64,000 nucleotides of DNA from CAKZNE01 sp964485405 (GCA_964485405.1 CAZAJG010000018.1:1-64000); one strand, 5' to 3'. Numbered from the stretch's first letter, positions 33,906 through 42,202 are shown. Numbers and translations: made by a program. The notes: generated from the letters alone by a model not told the origin.

Positions 33906-34946
33906 ATGAAACAGATATTCTCCGTAACCCTATGTCTTTATTTGTTGTCTTGTCAAACCTATACGCAAGAGGTTATAGTTCAAAAAATTGAGTGGAAAAA
34001 AGTAAATACAGGCTTTGATGTTTCTCTGAGAGGCGTTGCTGCTGTTTCTAAAAATATTTGTTGGGTAAGTGGATCTCAGGGCAAGGTTTTACTCACTTTA
34101 GATGGCGGCCAAACCTGGTTGGATAGATCCGTGCCAGATGCGGATACACTCCAGTTTAGAGATATCGAAGCTTTTAATAAAGATACCGTTTTGGTTATGG
34201 CTTCTGGCTTTCCGGGTTTAATCTTTAAAACCCTAGATGGAGGTTTGAGTTGGACTAAAGTATACGAAAACTATACACCCGGTGTTTTTTTTGATGCTAT
34301 GGATTTTTGGGATGATAAAAAAGGTATGGCCTTTAGCGATGCTCCCAAGGATAAGCTTATTATAATACAAACCAATAATGGTGGAGATAGTTGGCATAAG
34401 CTTCCTGATTCTATATTGCCACAGCTGCATTATCAGCAAGGTGGCTTTGCCGCATCCGGGAGTTGTTTAAATACGTTTGGCTCATCTAGTGTTAGTATAT
34501 GTTTAGGCGGTATAGAAAGTACCTTTCTTTTATCAAGTGATTTTGGTAAGCATTGGCAAAAAATCGCTACGCCATTAGACTTTGGCGAACCTTCTAAAGG
34601 TATATTTTCTATTGACTTTTTAAACGAAAGCACTGGGTATATAGTGGGTGGTGACTACCGTTCGGATTCTCTCTCTTCAAACACCATAGCTAAAACTGAA
34701 GATGGCGGATTAAGTTGGGAACTTATAACCGATAGTATAGTTGCTCATCAATATCGTTCTGCAGTATTAGTGAGGGATGACCAGAACTTGATTTGCACGA
34801 GCCGAACAGGGTCTAATGTATCAATGGATAACGGAAAGAGCTGGCAAAAACTAAAAGGAAAGTACTATAGTTTAAGCCAAGGAATAGACAAAACCATTTG
34901 GGGCTCAGGACCAAATGGCACAGTTGGAAAAGTGGTTTGGCCTTAG
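33906..34946 (+). CDS. BNR/Ycf48-like repeat lipoprotein
   Basis: A lipoprotein leader (VTLCLYLLSC, Cys about residue 16) precedes a beta-propeller with repeated Asp-box-like motifs (TLDGGQTWLD, TLDGGLSWTK, TNNGGDSWHK, SSDFGKHWQK, TEDGGLSWEL, SMDNGKSWQK). This is the Ycf48/Hcf136-like or oxidoreductase-annotated family common in Bacteroidota. No catalytic glycosidase residues are clear, so it is more likely a structural or binding propeller on the cell surface. It is followed by a terminator at 34973. Confidence 0.8.
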   Translation: MKQIFSVTLCLYLLSCQTYTQEVIVQKIEWKKVNTGFDVSLRGVAAVSKNICWVSGSQGKVLLTLDGGQTWLDRSVPDADTLQFRDIEAFNKDTVLVMASGFPGLIFKTLDGGLSWTKVYENYTPGVFFDAMDFWDDKKGMAFSDAPKDKLIIIQTNNGGDSWHKLPDSILPQLHYQQGGFAASGSCLNTFGSSSVSICLGGIESTFLLSSDFGKHWQKIATPLDFGEPSKGIFSIDFLNESTGYIVGGDYRSDSLSSNTIAKTEDGGLSWELITDSIVAHQYRSAVLVRDDQNLICTSRTGSNVSMDNGKSWQKLKGKYYSLSQGIDKTIWGSGPNGTVGKVVWP

Positions 34947-34972
34947 GCAATAGGGTTTTTTAGTATACATGA

Positions 34973-34997
34973 AAAAAGGGCCATAAAGGCCCTTTTT
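34973..34997. terminator. Bidirectional terminator
   Basis: AAAAAGGGCC (34973-34982), loop ATAAA and GGCCCTTTTT (34988-34997) form a strong 10-bp stem with flanking A and T runs, between the convergent BNR protein and tail-collar genes. Confidence 0.9.
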
Positions 34998-35021
34998 GAC
35001 AATATGTATATTTCAATTTGC

Positions 35022-35690
35022 TTAGTTTCTAGACGGATATGTTCCCGTTAAGCAAATGATATAGTTTAGGGTTGTACTCGGCTGAGTAATATAAAAAGGA
35101 GCATTTGCTCCTGTATTATTTACGCTAACGCTACCGGTAACACTAATATTGGTTAATGTAACAGGTAAGTTAGAAGTAACTGTACCAGTTAAGGGATGCA
35201 TATCCGTATAATCTGACGGGCTTCCAGCGTCAAATTCCCCATAAGCACTTCCTCCAGCGGGAGTAAACTTTGCTGGTACATTTCCTGTAGGTGAGTTTTG
35301 ATCACCTTCGTCATTCAGGGCTATAGGAGTTACGGAAACGGTAGAAGTACCCGATGCAACGCCTGATCCTGTTCCTCCCGTACCGGTGAAAACCGCTCCA
35401 TGACTATGAGAGGGTAAATTATTTAGTGTTAATTGAGTATGTTCTAGACCAAACTGTGCGCCTAAAACTCTAGGAGTAAGCCCTGGCCCCGTCCCTGCAC
35501 CTACGGCTACTCTGCCTCTCAAGTCAGGTATTCCAAAACTAGTCCTTCCATCGCCACCGTAATAGGTACCAATTAAAGAGAATAGGGCATTATTTTGAGC
35601 AATCGACATAATTTGTCCCGCACAAAAAGCCCAATTACGAGGGGCAAAGGTTCCTGCAAATAATCTGATTTCTGCTATATTTCCGTCCAT
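35022..35690 (-). CDS. Phage-tail-collar-fold protein (microcystin-dependent-like), copy 2
   Basis: The N terminus (EIRLFAGTFAPRNWAFCAG, then LFSLIGTYYGGDGRTSFGIP, DLRGRVAVGAG) is the tail-collar domain. A variable middle (VTPIALNDEGDQNSPTGNVP) and a closing LNYIICLTGTYPSRN complete the 222 residues. Such non-phage members are common in Bacteroidota and cyanobacteria; no signal peptide is present and the function is unknown. It lies 45 bases downstream of a close paralogue, so they are a tandem duplication expressed together. Confidence 0.88.
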   Translation of the reverse strand: MDGNIAEIRLFAGTFAPRNWAFCAGQIMSIAQNNALFSLIGTYYGGDGRTSFGIPDLRGRVAVGAGTGPGLTPRVLGAQFGLEHTQLTLNNLPSHSHGAVFTGTGGTGSGVASGTSTVSVTPIALNDEGDQNSPTGNVPAKFTPAGGSAYGEFDAGSPSDYTDMHPLTGTVTSNLPVTLTNISVTGSVSVNNTGANAPFYITQPSTTLNYIICLTGTYPSRN

Positions 35691-35735
35691 AATTTATTGA
35701 TTTTCAATTATTAGTAATTAGTTTAATTTATAGTA

Positions 35736-36407
35736 TTAGTTTCTAGATGGAAAAATCCCATCTATACAAATGATATAATTTAATGCCAAGCTTGGTTGAG
35801 CGATGTTAACCGGATAATTTGTCCCTGTATTACCTAAAGCCACAGTACCATTTGTATTAACACTGCTTAAGCTTACAGTAAGGCTCTCATTAAACGAAGA
35901 GGTTAAAGGGTGCATGTCTGTATAGTCTGACGGACTTCCAGCATCATATTCCCCATAAGCACTTCCTCCAGAGGGAGTAAACTTTGCCGGTACATTTCCA
36001 GTGGGAGAATTTTGATCCCCCTCGTCATTTAAGGCTATTGGGGTTATAGTTACATTTGAGGTTCCGCTAGCAGTTCCACCATTTGCAGAGGCACTTGTAG
36101 AAGTAAATTGAGCCGTATGATGATGAGAAGGCATCTGGTTCAGGGATATCAGTTCTTGTTCAGCTCCATTCTTTGATCCTAAATAATTAGGCGTTAATCC
36201 AGGACCAGCGCCATGTCCCAATGCTGTTCTACCTCTCAACCAGGGTAGTCCAAAAGAGGTTCTACCATCTCCTCCGTATAAGGTGCCTATTATGGCAAAT
36301 AAAGCTGAGTTTTGAGAAATTGGCAATAGTTGCCCGGCACATAGAGCCCAGTCGCGAGGGGCAAAAGTCCCGGCAAATAGACGAATTTCTCCCATTGTTC
36401 CTTGCAT
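35736..36407 (-). CDS. Phage-tail-collar-fold protein (microcystin-dependent-like), copy 1
   Basis: This 223-residue paralogue of the next gene has the same architecture: EIRLFAGTFAPRDWALCAG, LFAIIGTLYGGDGRTSFGLP, WLRGRTALGHG and LNYIICIDGIFPSRN. The middle third (PIALNDEGDQNSPTGNVP, SPSDYTDMHPLT) is nearly identical in both copies while the C-terminal strands differ (NESLTVSLSSVNTNG against NLPVTLTNISVTG), suggesting duplication with local gene conversion or constraint. No other phage structural genes lie nearby. Confidence 0.88.
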   Translation of the reverse strand: MQGTMGEIRLFAGTFAPRDWALCAGQLLPISQNSALFAIIGTLYGGDGRTSFGLPWLRGRTALGHGAGPGLTPNYLGSKNGAEQELISLNQMPSHHHTAQFTSTSASANGGTASGTSNVTITPIALNDEGDQNSPTGNVPAKFTPSGGSAYGEYDAGSPSDYTDMHPLTSSFNESLTVSLSSVNTNGTVALGNTGTNYPVNIAQPSLALNYIICIDGIFPSRN

Positions 36408-36759
36408 AGTTATATAGTTTTAAATGATTTCATATTTCTTGTCCTCTAAATTAAGTTTTTAAAGAACCAGAGAGACGTATCGCGCTGGTTTTCAGTTAGA
36501 ACTGAAATAAAACGATAGAAAAAGCATACAGTTAAAAAGTTAATTATCAAATAATTAGGGTTTGTTACAGGTTTATTTAAGTTAACAGATAGTTGTGTGA
36601 GATGAAGCGGATGGATCTAGTCAAAATTCAAACAAATCATTTAAAATTCTGATTACCAGTGGTTTTTGAAATATTAAAATAAATAATCTGATGGGTTGTT
36701 GGTAAGAAGGAAATCCTAAATCCATTACTTTGGGGATTGAAAACTAAAAATTACAACTC
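36408..36759. other. Divergent intergenic region, tail-collar pair / PKHD oxygenase
   Basis: No gene is supported. It contains a perfect inverted repeat TTCAGTT-N2-AACTGAA (36491-36506) which could be an operator. AT-rich DNA fills the rest. Confidence 0.5.
36491..36506. promoter_or_regulatory. Inverted repeat TTCAGTT-N2-AACTGAA
   Basis: A perfect 7-bp inverted repeat lies about 85 bases upstream of the tail-collar start. It is a candidate regulator site without other support. Confidence 0.3.
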
Positions 36760-37344
36760 ATGAACTTTGAATTTCCTCAACCGTTTTTAGCTCAATTCGC
36801 AGAGTACGTTTATTATAAAGATTTTATGATGCCTTTTGAATTTGAAAAGCTCGAGGCGCTTTGGGAAAACGGTGATAAACAGCCTGCTTTGGTGAATGAT
36901 GGTGAGGATAAACCCGATTTGGAACTCCGGAATTCAGAGATCGTACAATTTGAACACGAAGAGAGTACCAAATGGATTTATGAAAAGATGGGTAGCTTTA
37001 TGATGCAATGTAATGGTCAGTATTACGGTTTTGACTTGAACGGTATTGGTGAGAACTTACAAATAGCGGAATATGGAGAGGGAGCCTTTTTTAATTGGCA
37101 CCTAGATTTTGCCAAAGGCCCCGCCTCTTATCGTAAACTTAGTGCTACTATACAGTTGTCTGATCCTCAAGATTACGAAGGCGGGGATTTGGAGTTTATG
37201 ATCAATGATAAAACCATTACAGCTCCAAGAATTAAAGGAGCACTTATTATATTTCCATCTTTTTTAATGCACAGAGTCACTCCTATTACTAAAGGAGTAA
37301 GAAAGTCGTTAGTAGCATGGGCCTCTGGGAGACCTTACAGGTAA
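36760..37344 (+). CDS. 2-oxoglutarate/Fe(II)-dependent dioxygenase (PKHD-type, P4Hc fold)
   Basis: The 194-residue protein has the double-stranded beta-helix with metal ligands His114, Asp116 (FFNWHLDFA) and His171 (FPSFLMHRVTPI), and the 2OG-binding Arg181 (GVRKSLVAW). This matches the PiuC/YbiX-like hydroxylases, often linked to iron acquisition. All key residues are present. No siderophore genes are adjacent, so the substrate is open. Confidence 0.88.
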   Translation: MNFEFPQPFLAQFAEYVYYKDFMMPFEFEKLEALWENGDKQPALVNDGEDKPDLELRNSEIVQFEHEESTKWIYEKMGSFMMQCNGQYYGFDLNGIGENLQIAEYGEGAFFNWHLDFAKGPASYRKLSATIQLSDPQDYEGGDLEFMINDKTITAPRIKGALIIFPSFLMHRVTPITKGVRKSLVAWASGRPYR

Positions 37345-37375
37345 GGAGATTTGGTTAAAGTTGCTATGCTTCTAA

Positions 37376-38068
37376 TCATTCCATTTCTCTTCGGAAAGCT
37401 TGTTTTAGTTTGGCTCTTTGCTGTTTATTCGATTTATCTTTCCTTTTAGTTTTAAAATCTGAGCCTTGAAAAACTTTTATGGGGTTGCCTCTTTCTAAAG
37501 AATTATGGTTTTTCCAATTGTCACTTACATTCGAAATCATTTCGTTCTGCTTTTTTTGCTGTAGCAATAGTTTCAATCGTTGTGTTGCCAATTTTTTATT
37601 TTGGGCCTGCGATCGAGTATCGGATGCTCGAATACTTATTCCTGATGGTAAATGGGTTAAGCGAACAGCCGTATTCACTTTATTCGCATGCTGTCCACCT
37701 GGCCCTCCAGATCTACTTGTTTCTATCTTTAAATCCGATTCCTTAAAGTCCAGAACTTGGAACTCCTGTTTAACTTCTTGCACACCTATAAACCAATTTT
37801 TACGTTTATGGTACTTCCTGAAAGGGCTCTGACCAATCCATTGAACCGATCCCTCCCACTCTTTAATAAGTGTAGAGGCTTTACTTCCAGAAATACTCAA
37901 TAGCACCGAACACAAAGTCCGATTCTGCACTCCTTCCTCTCGGTGCAGAATTTCATGTTCTAAACCCTGCTCTTGAGCCGCTCTTATAATAAATTTGAGA
38001 ACCTGCGCTACTACCCATTGGCACTCGGCAGGCCCTTTACCTGCCGTTATTTGTATATACTTTTCCAT
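37376..38068 (-). CDS. prfH: Peptide chain release factor homologue PrfH
   Basis: The 230-residue protein carries the class-I release-factor catalytic core with GGQ at 124-126 (SRSGGPGGQHANKVNTAVRL) and the PrfH-specific SPFRKYHKRKNWFIGVQ ahead of it. The stop-codon recognition domain of RF1/RF2 is missing, as in other PrfH. PrfH is known to release peptides from ribosomes cleaved in the decoding centre, in partnership with RtcB2. The gene follows rtcB by 4 bases. The C terminus is Lys-rich, as expected for rRNA contact. Confidence 0.93.
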   Translation of the reverse strand: MEKYIQITAGKGPAECQWVVAQVLKFIIRAAQEQGLEHEILHREEGVQNRTLCSVLLSISGSKASTLIKEWEGSVQWIGQSPFRKYHKRKNWFIGVQEVKQEFQVLDFKESDLKIETSRSGGPGGQHANKVNTAVRLTHLPSGISIRASDTRSQAQNKKLATQRLKLLLQQKKQNEMISNVSDNWKNHNSLERGNPIKVFQGSDFKTKRKDKSNKQQRAKLKQAFRREME

Positions 38069-38072
38069 GGTT

Positions 38073-39476
38073 TTAATTTTTATCCATTCTCACTAGTTTA
38101 GGATCAAACCGCCCCACTATCTCCACTAAATCTTTTTGAGAATTCATTACTTGATGAATATCCTTGTAGGCATTTGGAGCTTCATCTACCCCACCTCCAA
38201 TTAATTGCACTTTACTACTTTTGAGGTGTTGCTTTAAACTGCTCATAGTAAACTGAGATCTGGCTTTACTTCTGGATAACCTTCTACCTGCGCCATGTGC
38301 AGCACTTTTTAGAGCATCTTCATTCCCCTTACCTTTTACAATAAAACCAGAGGTTGTCATGGAACCAGGAATAATGCCCAATTCGCCTTGTGCTGCTGGT
38401 GTAGCACCCTTGCGGTGAATGATATAGTCCTTATCAAAATGCCGCTCTTTCCATGCAAAATTGTGATGATTCTCAACTGTTGCTATAGATTTCAAGCCAA
38501 GAGCCTTATTCAGGTTCTTATGGATTTCATCATGACAAGCTTTGGCATAATCACCAGCTAAATTCATAGAAAGCCAATACTCTTGTCCCCCTTCACTTTG
38601 TAAATCAAGCCAAGCCAAATGCTGAGCAGGTTTGGGCAATAAACAGCTATCCATAGCCATTTTAGTGTAAAACTTGGCAATACTAGCTCCAAATCCTCTG
38701 GATCCGGAGTGAGATAATAGTCCTAAATACTTCCCTCCATCTACTCCAAAATCATTAAGAGCTTCCAAGTGTACAATGCCAAATTCAACAAAATGGTTTC
38801 CAGAACCAGAGGTCCCCAATTGTTTTACAGCTTTCCCTCGCAATTTTTTAAGTAAGGGAGTGTCATTAAACGTATCTCGTTCTAAAACCTCATTTTCTTG
38901 TGTTATGCTTAAGCTTCCACCAGTACCAAAGCAAGTATAATCTTTTAGCGCTTTTTTAAATTGATACTCATATCTGGTCAAATACTCGGGCTTTACATCA
39001 TAAATGCTAAGACTCATTCTACAGCCAATATCCATACCAACACCATAAGGTATTATTGTATTTTCACTAGCCAATACCCCACCTATTGGTAGTCCGTAAC
39101 CTTGATGCGCATCAGGCATCAAGGCTCCTTTAACCGCTATGGGTAAAGACATGGCCAATTCCATTTGATGAATGGTATTGCTCTGAATATGTTTTTTACC
39201 GAAAGTAAAAAAGGGCTTCACCTCTTCAAGTTCTTCCTGCTGCTTTGGTAAAAGCCTGTTCAATTTTGGTGCTAAAACAGACGCGAGCAATCCGAGTGTT
39301 TGATGGTTTACATAATCTTGTGGTTTTTCTATTACTTCTTTCAAAATTTGAAGCTTTTCTGCTTTACTCTGGTATTTATAATGTTTACTTACCAGATCTA
39401 AAGCAATGCTTCGGGCTTTGTTATCCCTATAGTTAATAGCATCAAGGTCTTTCCCTCGAAGTTTATTCTTTCCCAT
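38073..39476 (-). CDS. rtcB: RNA ligase RtcB (RtcB2-type, PrfH-linked)
   Basis: The 467-residue protein has the RtcB signature blocks: MPDAHQGYGLPIGGVLA, GVGMDIGCRMS (metal Cys), GTSGSGNHFVEFG, LLSHSGSRGFG, VENHHNFAW and the guanylylation His in SAAHGAGRRLSRSKA. RtcB joins 2',3'-cyclic-phosphate or 3'-phosphate ends to 5'-OH ends using GTP and Mn2+. Its pairing with prfH points to repair of 16S rRNA cut by ribotoxins rather than tRNA splicing. A 144-base leader separates the short upstream ORF start from the rtcB ATG. Confidence 0.95.
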   Translation of the reverse strand: MGKNKLRGKDLDAINYRDNKARSIALDLVSKHYKYQSKAEKLQILKEVIEKPQDYVNHQTLGLLASVLAPKLNRLLPKQQEELEEVKPFFTFGKKHIQSNTIHQMELAMSLPIAVKGALMPDAHQGYGLPIGGVLASENTIIPYGVGMDIGCRMSLSIYDVKPEYLTRYEYQFKKALKDYTCFGTGGSLSITQENEVLERDTFNDTPLLKKLRGKAVKQLGTSGSGNHFVEFGIVHLEALNDFGVDGGKYLGLLSHSGSRGFGASIAKFYTKMAMDSCLLPKPAQHLAWLDLQSEGGQEYWLSMNLAGDYAKACHDEIHKNLNKALGLKSIATVENHHNFAWKERHFDKDYIIHRKGATPAAQGELGIIPGSMTTSGFIVKGKGNEDALKSAAHGAGRRLSRSKARSQFTMSSLKQHLKSSKVQLIGGGVDEAPNAYKDIHQVMNSQKDLVEIVGRFDPKLVRMDKN

Positions 39477-39547
39477 GGAAATAATAATTAATCCTTAAGC
39501 CAGATATCGGCTTGAGGCATATTGCTTAAAAATAAAATGATAGTGTA

Positions 39548-39563
39548 GTTAGGTACTCCTAAC
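39548..39563 (-). promoter_or_regulatory. Hairpin overlapping stop codon of the rtcB leader ORF
   Basis: GTTAGG-AGTA-CCTAAC is a perfect 6-bp stem with a 4-base loop. The TAG stop of the 23-codon leader ORF (39559-39561) lies inside the stem, so a ribosome terminating there would unfold it. Confidence 0.5.
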
Positions 39564-39630
39564 TAAAAGATATGCTTCGTTTTAAAACGAAGCTTTCTGC
39601 AATGCTGATATGTGAGATATAAAACAACAT
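39559..39630 (-). CDS. Short upstream ORF (23 codons) in the rtcB leader
   Basis: ATG at 39630 follows AAGGAGGT (39636-39643) with an ideal 5-base spacing, an unusually strong Shine-Dalgarno sequence for Bacteroidota. The frame reads MLFYISHISIAESF onward for 23 residues and ends TAG at 39559. It contains a 20-bp palindrome (39574-39593). It is too short for homology. A regulatory leader peptide for rtcB-prfH is the inference; a chance ORF cannot be excluded. Confidence 0.45.
   Translation of the reverse strand: MLFYISHISIAESFVLKRSISFS
39574..39593. promoter_or_regulatory. 20-bp palindrome in the rtcB leader
   Basis: GCTTCGTTTT and AAAACGAAGC form a perfect palindrome without loop. It may be an operator or, in RNA, a stem within the leader ORF. 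Confidence 0.4.
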
Positions 39631-39634
39631 GAGT

Positions 39635-39656
39635 AACCTCCTTTTTATTTGAGGTT
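39635..39656 (-). promoter_or_regulatory. SD-sequestering hairpin in the rtcB leader
   Basis: Reading the minus strand, AACCTC (39651-39656) can pair with GAGGTT (39635-39640) over a 10-base A-rich loop, burying the GGAGGT core of the Shine-Dalgarno that precedes the leader ORF. The upstream arm itself mimics the 16S anti-SD sequence. Confidence 0.5.
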
Positions 39657-39862
39657 GATTTTTTAACAAGTGGCAAACATAGACCATTTCTTTAAAAACA
39701 AAGCGGTAAGGATGATAGAACTGTTTAGAAGCCGAGTTGAAATTATTTTTAGCAGGGTGATTTCCGATAAACGCAAAGTTTATTCGGTTTTAAGGTGCTT
39801 GATAAAATTCAAATCCTTTTAACTTTATCGTTTATACTTTATCGGATCAAAAAGCAAATATT

Positions 39863-40678
39863 ATGGATTTAGAAAAAATAATGGAGGAACTCTCAGATTT
39901 AATGGTGAATTATGGACCAAAGCTTTTAGGCGCCATTTTCGTTTGGATAATTGGATCATGGATCATCAAAGCTATGATCCGGGGATTTAAGAGAGTATTG
40001 AATAAAGGAAATACGGATGACTCTTTAAAGCCATTTTTAACGAGCTTAATTGGAGCCTTACTCAAAGTAATGTTGGTACTCAGTGTACTTGGGATGCTTG
40101 GTATACAGATGACCTCTTTTATTGCCATTTTAGGTGCTGCTGGTTTAGCTGTTGGTATGGCCTTAAGTGGCACTTTACAAAACTTTGCTGGTGGAGTAAT
40201 GATACTTTTATTTAAACCGTATCGTGTAGGAGATTTAGTTGAAACTCAAGGTCACTTAGGAAATGTGAAAGAAATTCAAATTTTTGTGACCATTCTGTTG
40301 ACCCCAGAGAATAAGACGGTAATCGTACCTAATGGTCCAATTTCAAATGGAAACATCACAAATTACACTACAGAGGGTATGATTCGTGTAGATCTTACAA
40401 TGGGTATTGCTTACGAGGCAAATATTAAAAAAGCAAAAGAGGTTTTAATTCAAGTAATGGAATCTCATGATAAAGTTTTGAAAAGTCCTGCACCATTTGT
40501 TGGAGTGGCTGAATTGGGTGACAGTTCAGTAAACCTAGCGGTTCGTCCGTATGCAAAACCGCAAGACTATTGGGATGTATACTTTGATATATACGAAAGT
40601 GGTAAAGAAGCACTAGATGCTGCCGGTATTACCATACCATTTCCTCAAATGGATGTGCATATGAAGCCAAATAGTTAA
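39863..40678 (+). CDS. MscS-type small-conductance mechanosensitive channel
   Basis: The 271-residue protein has three TM segments (about 21-40, 62-85, 90-125), the pore helix with Gly/Ala packing (AAGLAVGMALSGTLQNFAGG) and the beta domain start (VGDLVETQGHLGNVKEI). It is the size of E. coli MscS and would open under hypo-osmotic membrane tension in the inner membrane. The key features of the family are all present. It is monocistronic with a terminator after it. Confidence 0.94.
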   Translation: MDLEKIMEELSDLMVNYGPKLLGAIFVWIIGSWIIKAMIRGFKRVLNKGNTDDSLKPFLTSLIGALLKVMLVLSVLGMLGIQMTSFIAILGAAGLAVGMALSGTLQNFAGGVMILLFKPYRVGDLVETQGHLGNVKEIQIFVTILLTPENKTVIVPNGPISNGNITNYTTEGMIRVDLTMGIAYEANIKKAKEVLIQVMESHDKVLKSPAPFVGVAELGDSSVNLAVRPYAKPQDYWDVYFDIYESGKEALDAAGITIPFPQMDVHMKPNS

Positions 40679-40700
40679 TCAAGAAAATTATCGATGTGAA

Positions 40701-40732
40701 GAAAGCTGCTTAATTGCAGCTTTTCTTTTTTT
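40701..40732 (+). terminator. Rho-independent terminator after MscS gene
   Basis: AAAGCTGC (40702-40709), loop TTAATT and GCAGCTTT (40716-40723) are followed by a T-rich run to 40732. Confidence 0.88.
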
Positions 40733-40767
40733 ACCGCCCCACTCTAGCAAAATCTCCATTTGATTGA

Positions 40768-40775
40768 TACATTTG
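40768..40775 (+). promoter_or_regulatory. Putative -7 promoter box of the nitrilase gene
   Basis: TACATTTG matches TAnnTTTG and lies 14 bases before ATG 40790. It overlaps the alternative upstream start (40760), favouring the later one. No good -33 TTG is seen. Confidence 0.35.
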
Positions 40776-40789
40776 AGAAAACCTATTTT

Positions 40790-41752
40790 ATGGCAAATAC
40801 ACACCCGGACTTACTTACGGTAGGCTTAGCTCAAATAGCTCCCGTTTGGCTTCATCGGATCAAAACCACAGAAAAGATAGTAGAATACATTCGCCTAGCT
40901 GGGAAAAAGGAATGCGATCTAGTCTGTTTCGGAGAAGCATTACTGCCAGGTTATCCATTTTGGATAGAGTTAACCGATGGAGCAAAGTTTAATAGCGATC
41001 AACAAAAAAAGTGGCATGCACACTATGTTGATCAAGCCGTTAATATTCAGCGAGGCGATCTTTTATCGATTCAAGAAGCTTGTAAGCAAGCTGATTGTGC
41101 GGCAGTAATAGGTTGTATAGAATTAGGCAGTGAAAGGGGTGCCCATAGTATTTATGCATCCGCAGTTTATATTGATAAAAAAGGTAGTATTCAATCTGTG
41201 CACAGAAAACTAATGCCCACCTATGAAGAACGTCTATCCTGGGCGCCTGGAGATGGACATGGGCTTCGGGTACATGATTTAGGTAAATTTAAGGTAGGCG
41301 CATTAAACTGTTGGGAAAATTGGATGCCTCTAGTTCGTTCTACTTTGTATGGGTTGGGTGAAGATTTACATATTGCGATTTGGCCCGGTGGAGAACATAA
41401 TACACATGATATTACCCGGTTTATTGCCAAAGAGTCGAGATCTTATGTGGTTTCCGTTTCGGGTTTGTTGCGATTAAATGACATCCAAGAACATGTTCCC
41501 AACTTTGAATTGATACAAGAAAAAGCGGATCAAATCAGAGCGAATGGAGCTTCTTGCGTAGCATCTCCAGATGGTGAGTGGTTACTGCAACCCGTATTGG
41601 ATAAAGAGGATTTGTTTGTAGTAGAAATCAACCATTCCAAGGTTAGAGAAGAACGACAAAATTTTGATCCTTCTGGTCATTATTCCAGGCCAGATGTTAC
41701 ACAATTGCATGTAAATAGAAAAAGGCAAAGCACCATTTACCTAGAGGAATAA
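40790..41752 (+). CDS. Nitrilase (carbon-nitrogen hydrolase)
   Basis: The 320-residue enzyme has the Glu-Lys-Cys triad: Glu in LVCFGEALLPGYPFW, Lys in SVHRKLMPTYEERLSW, and Cys in VGALNCWENWMPL. The GYPFW, PGDGHG and CWEN contexts are those of true nitrilases acting on nitriles rather than amidases or ureidopropionases. It works in the cytosol and converts nitriles to carboxylic acids and ammonia. Start ATG 40790 (MANTHPDLLTVG) is chosen because a -7 box overlaps the earlier in-frame ATG at 40760. Confidence 0.9.
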   Translation: MANTHPDLLTVGLAQIAPVWLHRIKTTEKIVEYIRLAGKKECDLVCFGEALLPGYPFWIELTDGAKFNSDQQKKWHAHYVDQAVNIQRGDLLSIQEACKQADCAAVIGCIELGSERGAHSIYASAVYIDKKGSIQSVHRKLMPTYEERLSWAPGDGHGLRVHDLGKFKVGALNCWENWMPLVRSTLYGLGEDLHIAIWPGGEHNTHDITRFIAKESRSYVVSVSGLLRLNDIQEHVPNFELIQEKADQIRANGASCVASPDGEWLLQPVLDKEDLFVVEINHSKVREERQNFDPSGHYSRPDVTQLHVNRKRQSTIYLEE

Positions 41753-41779
41753 CTCTCTTTTAGGAATAGCTGAATTGAT

Positions 41780-41787
41780 TATTTTTG
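41780..41787 (+). promoter_or_regulatory. Putative -7 promoter box of TerB-like gene
   Basis: TATTTTTG matches TAnnTTTG, 16 bases before ATG 41804. The -33 element is not clear. Confidence 0.3.
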
Positions 41788-41803
41788 CATCAAATTAGTC
41801 AGA

Positions 41804-42202
41804 ATGGACAAGAAAGTGCAACTCATCGGACAACTCATTCAATTGGCATTGGCGGATAATGATTTGAAAGATATAGAGCTTAATTTTATCAAAGCTATTG
41901 CTGAGATGTTAAGTGTTTCTAGTGAAGAGGTAGACAAATTGTATGAGAGTGGTAGCTACAATTCCATCAGCATTCCCAGTTCTGAATTTGAACGTATTCT
42001 TCAGTTCCATCGATTAATCTTGGTTGCTAATGTCGATCTGGTTGTGGATCAATCGGAAATTGAGTTGTTGAAAAAAACTGGATTGAGACTAGGCTTAAGG
42101 CCAGAAGCCGTAGACCGGGTTTTGGTAGAGATGACGAAACATCCTAATGGTATGATTCCTACAGATATTATGATGCGACTTTTTCAAGCATATCATAACT
42201 AA
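41804..42202 (+). CDS. TerB-like protein (132 aa)
   Basis: The all-helical protein opens KVQLIGQLIQLALADNDLKD, followed by ELNFIKAIAEMLSVSSEEV and a second similar half, matching the TerB (tellurite-resistance B) fold with acidic clusters that may bind metal. No other ter genes are adjacent, so tellurite resistance should not be assumed; TerB-like proteins are widespread scaffolds. Confidence 0.75.
   Translation: MDKKVQLIGQLIQLALADNDLKDIELNFIKAIAEMLSVSSEEVDKLYESGSYNSISIPSSEFERILQFHRLILVANVDLVVDQSEIELLKKTGLRLGLRPEAVDRVLVEMTKHPNGMIPTDIMMRLFQAYHN

Larger units (their letters stand above)
39477..39862. other. Divergent leader region of rtcB-prfH and mscS-like gene
   Basis: The 386 bases hold the rtcB leader: an SD-sequestering hairpin, a 23-codon ORF, a palindrome and a hairpin over its stop codon (listed separately). 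The stretch from about 39660 to 39862 upstream of the MscS gene shows no structured element that I can support. Confidence 0.6.

Noticed and set aside
35022..36407. Prophage tail module
   Set aside because: Only tail-collar domains are present; no capsid, terminase, integrase or att sites are seen.
39574..39593. Palindrome as a rho-independent terminator
   Set aside because: It lacks a loop and a clear T-run and lies inside the rtcB leader, so it is listed as a possible regulatory site only.
41804..42202. Tellurite-resistance system
   Set aside because: Only a TerB-like domain is present; no terC, terD or terZ genes accompany it.
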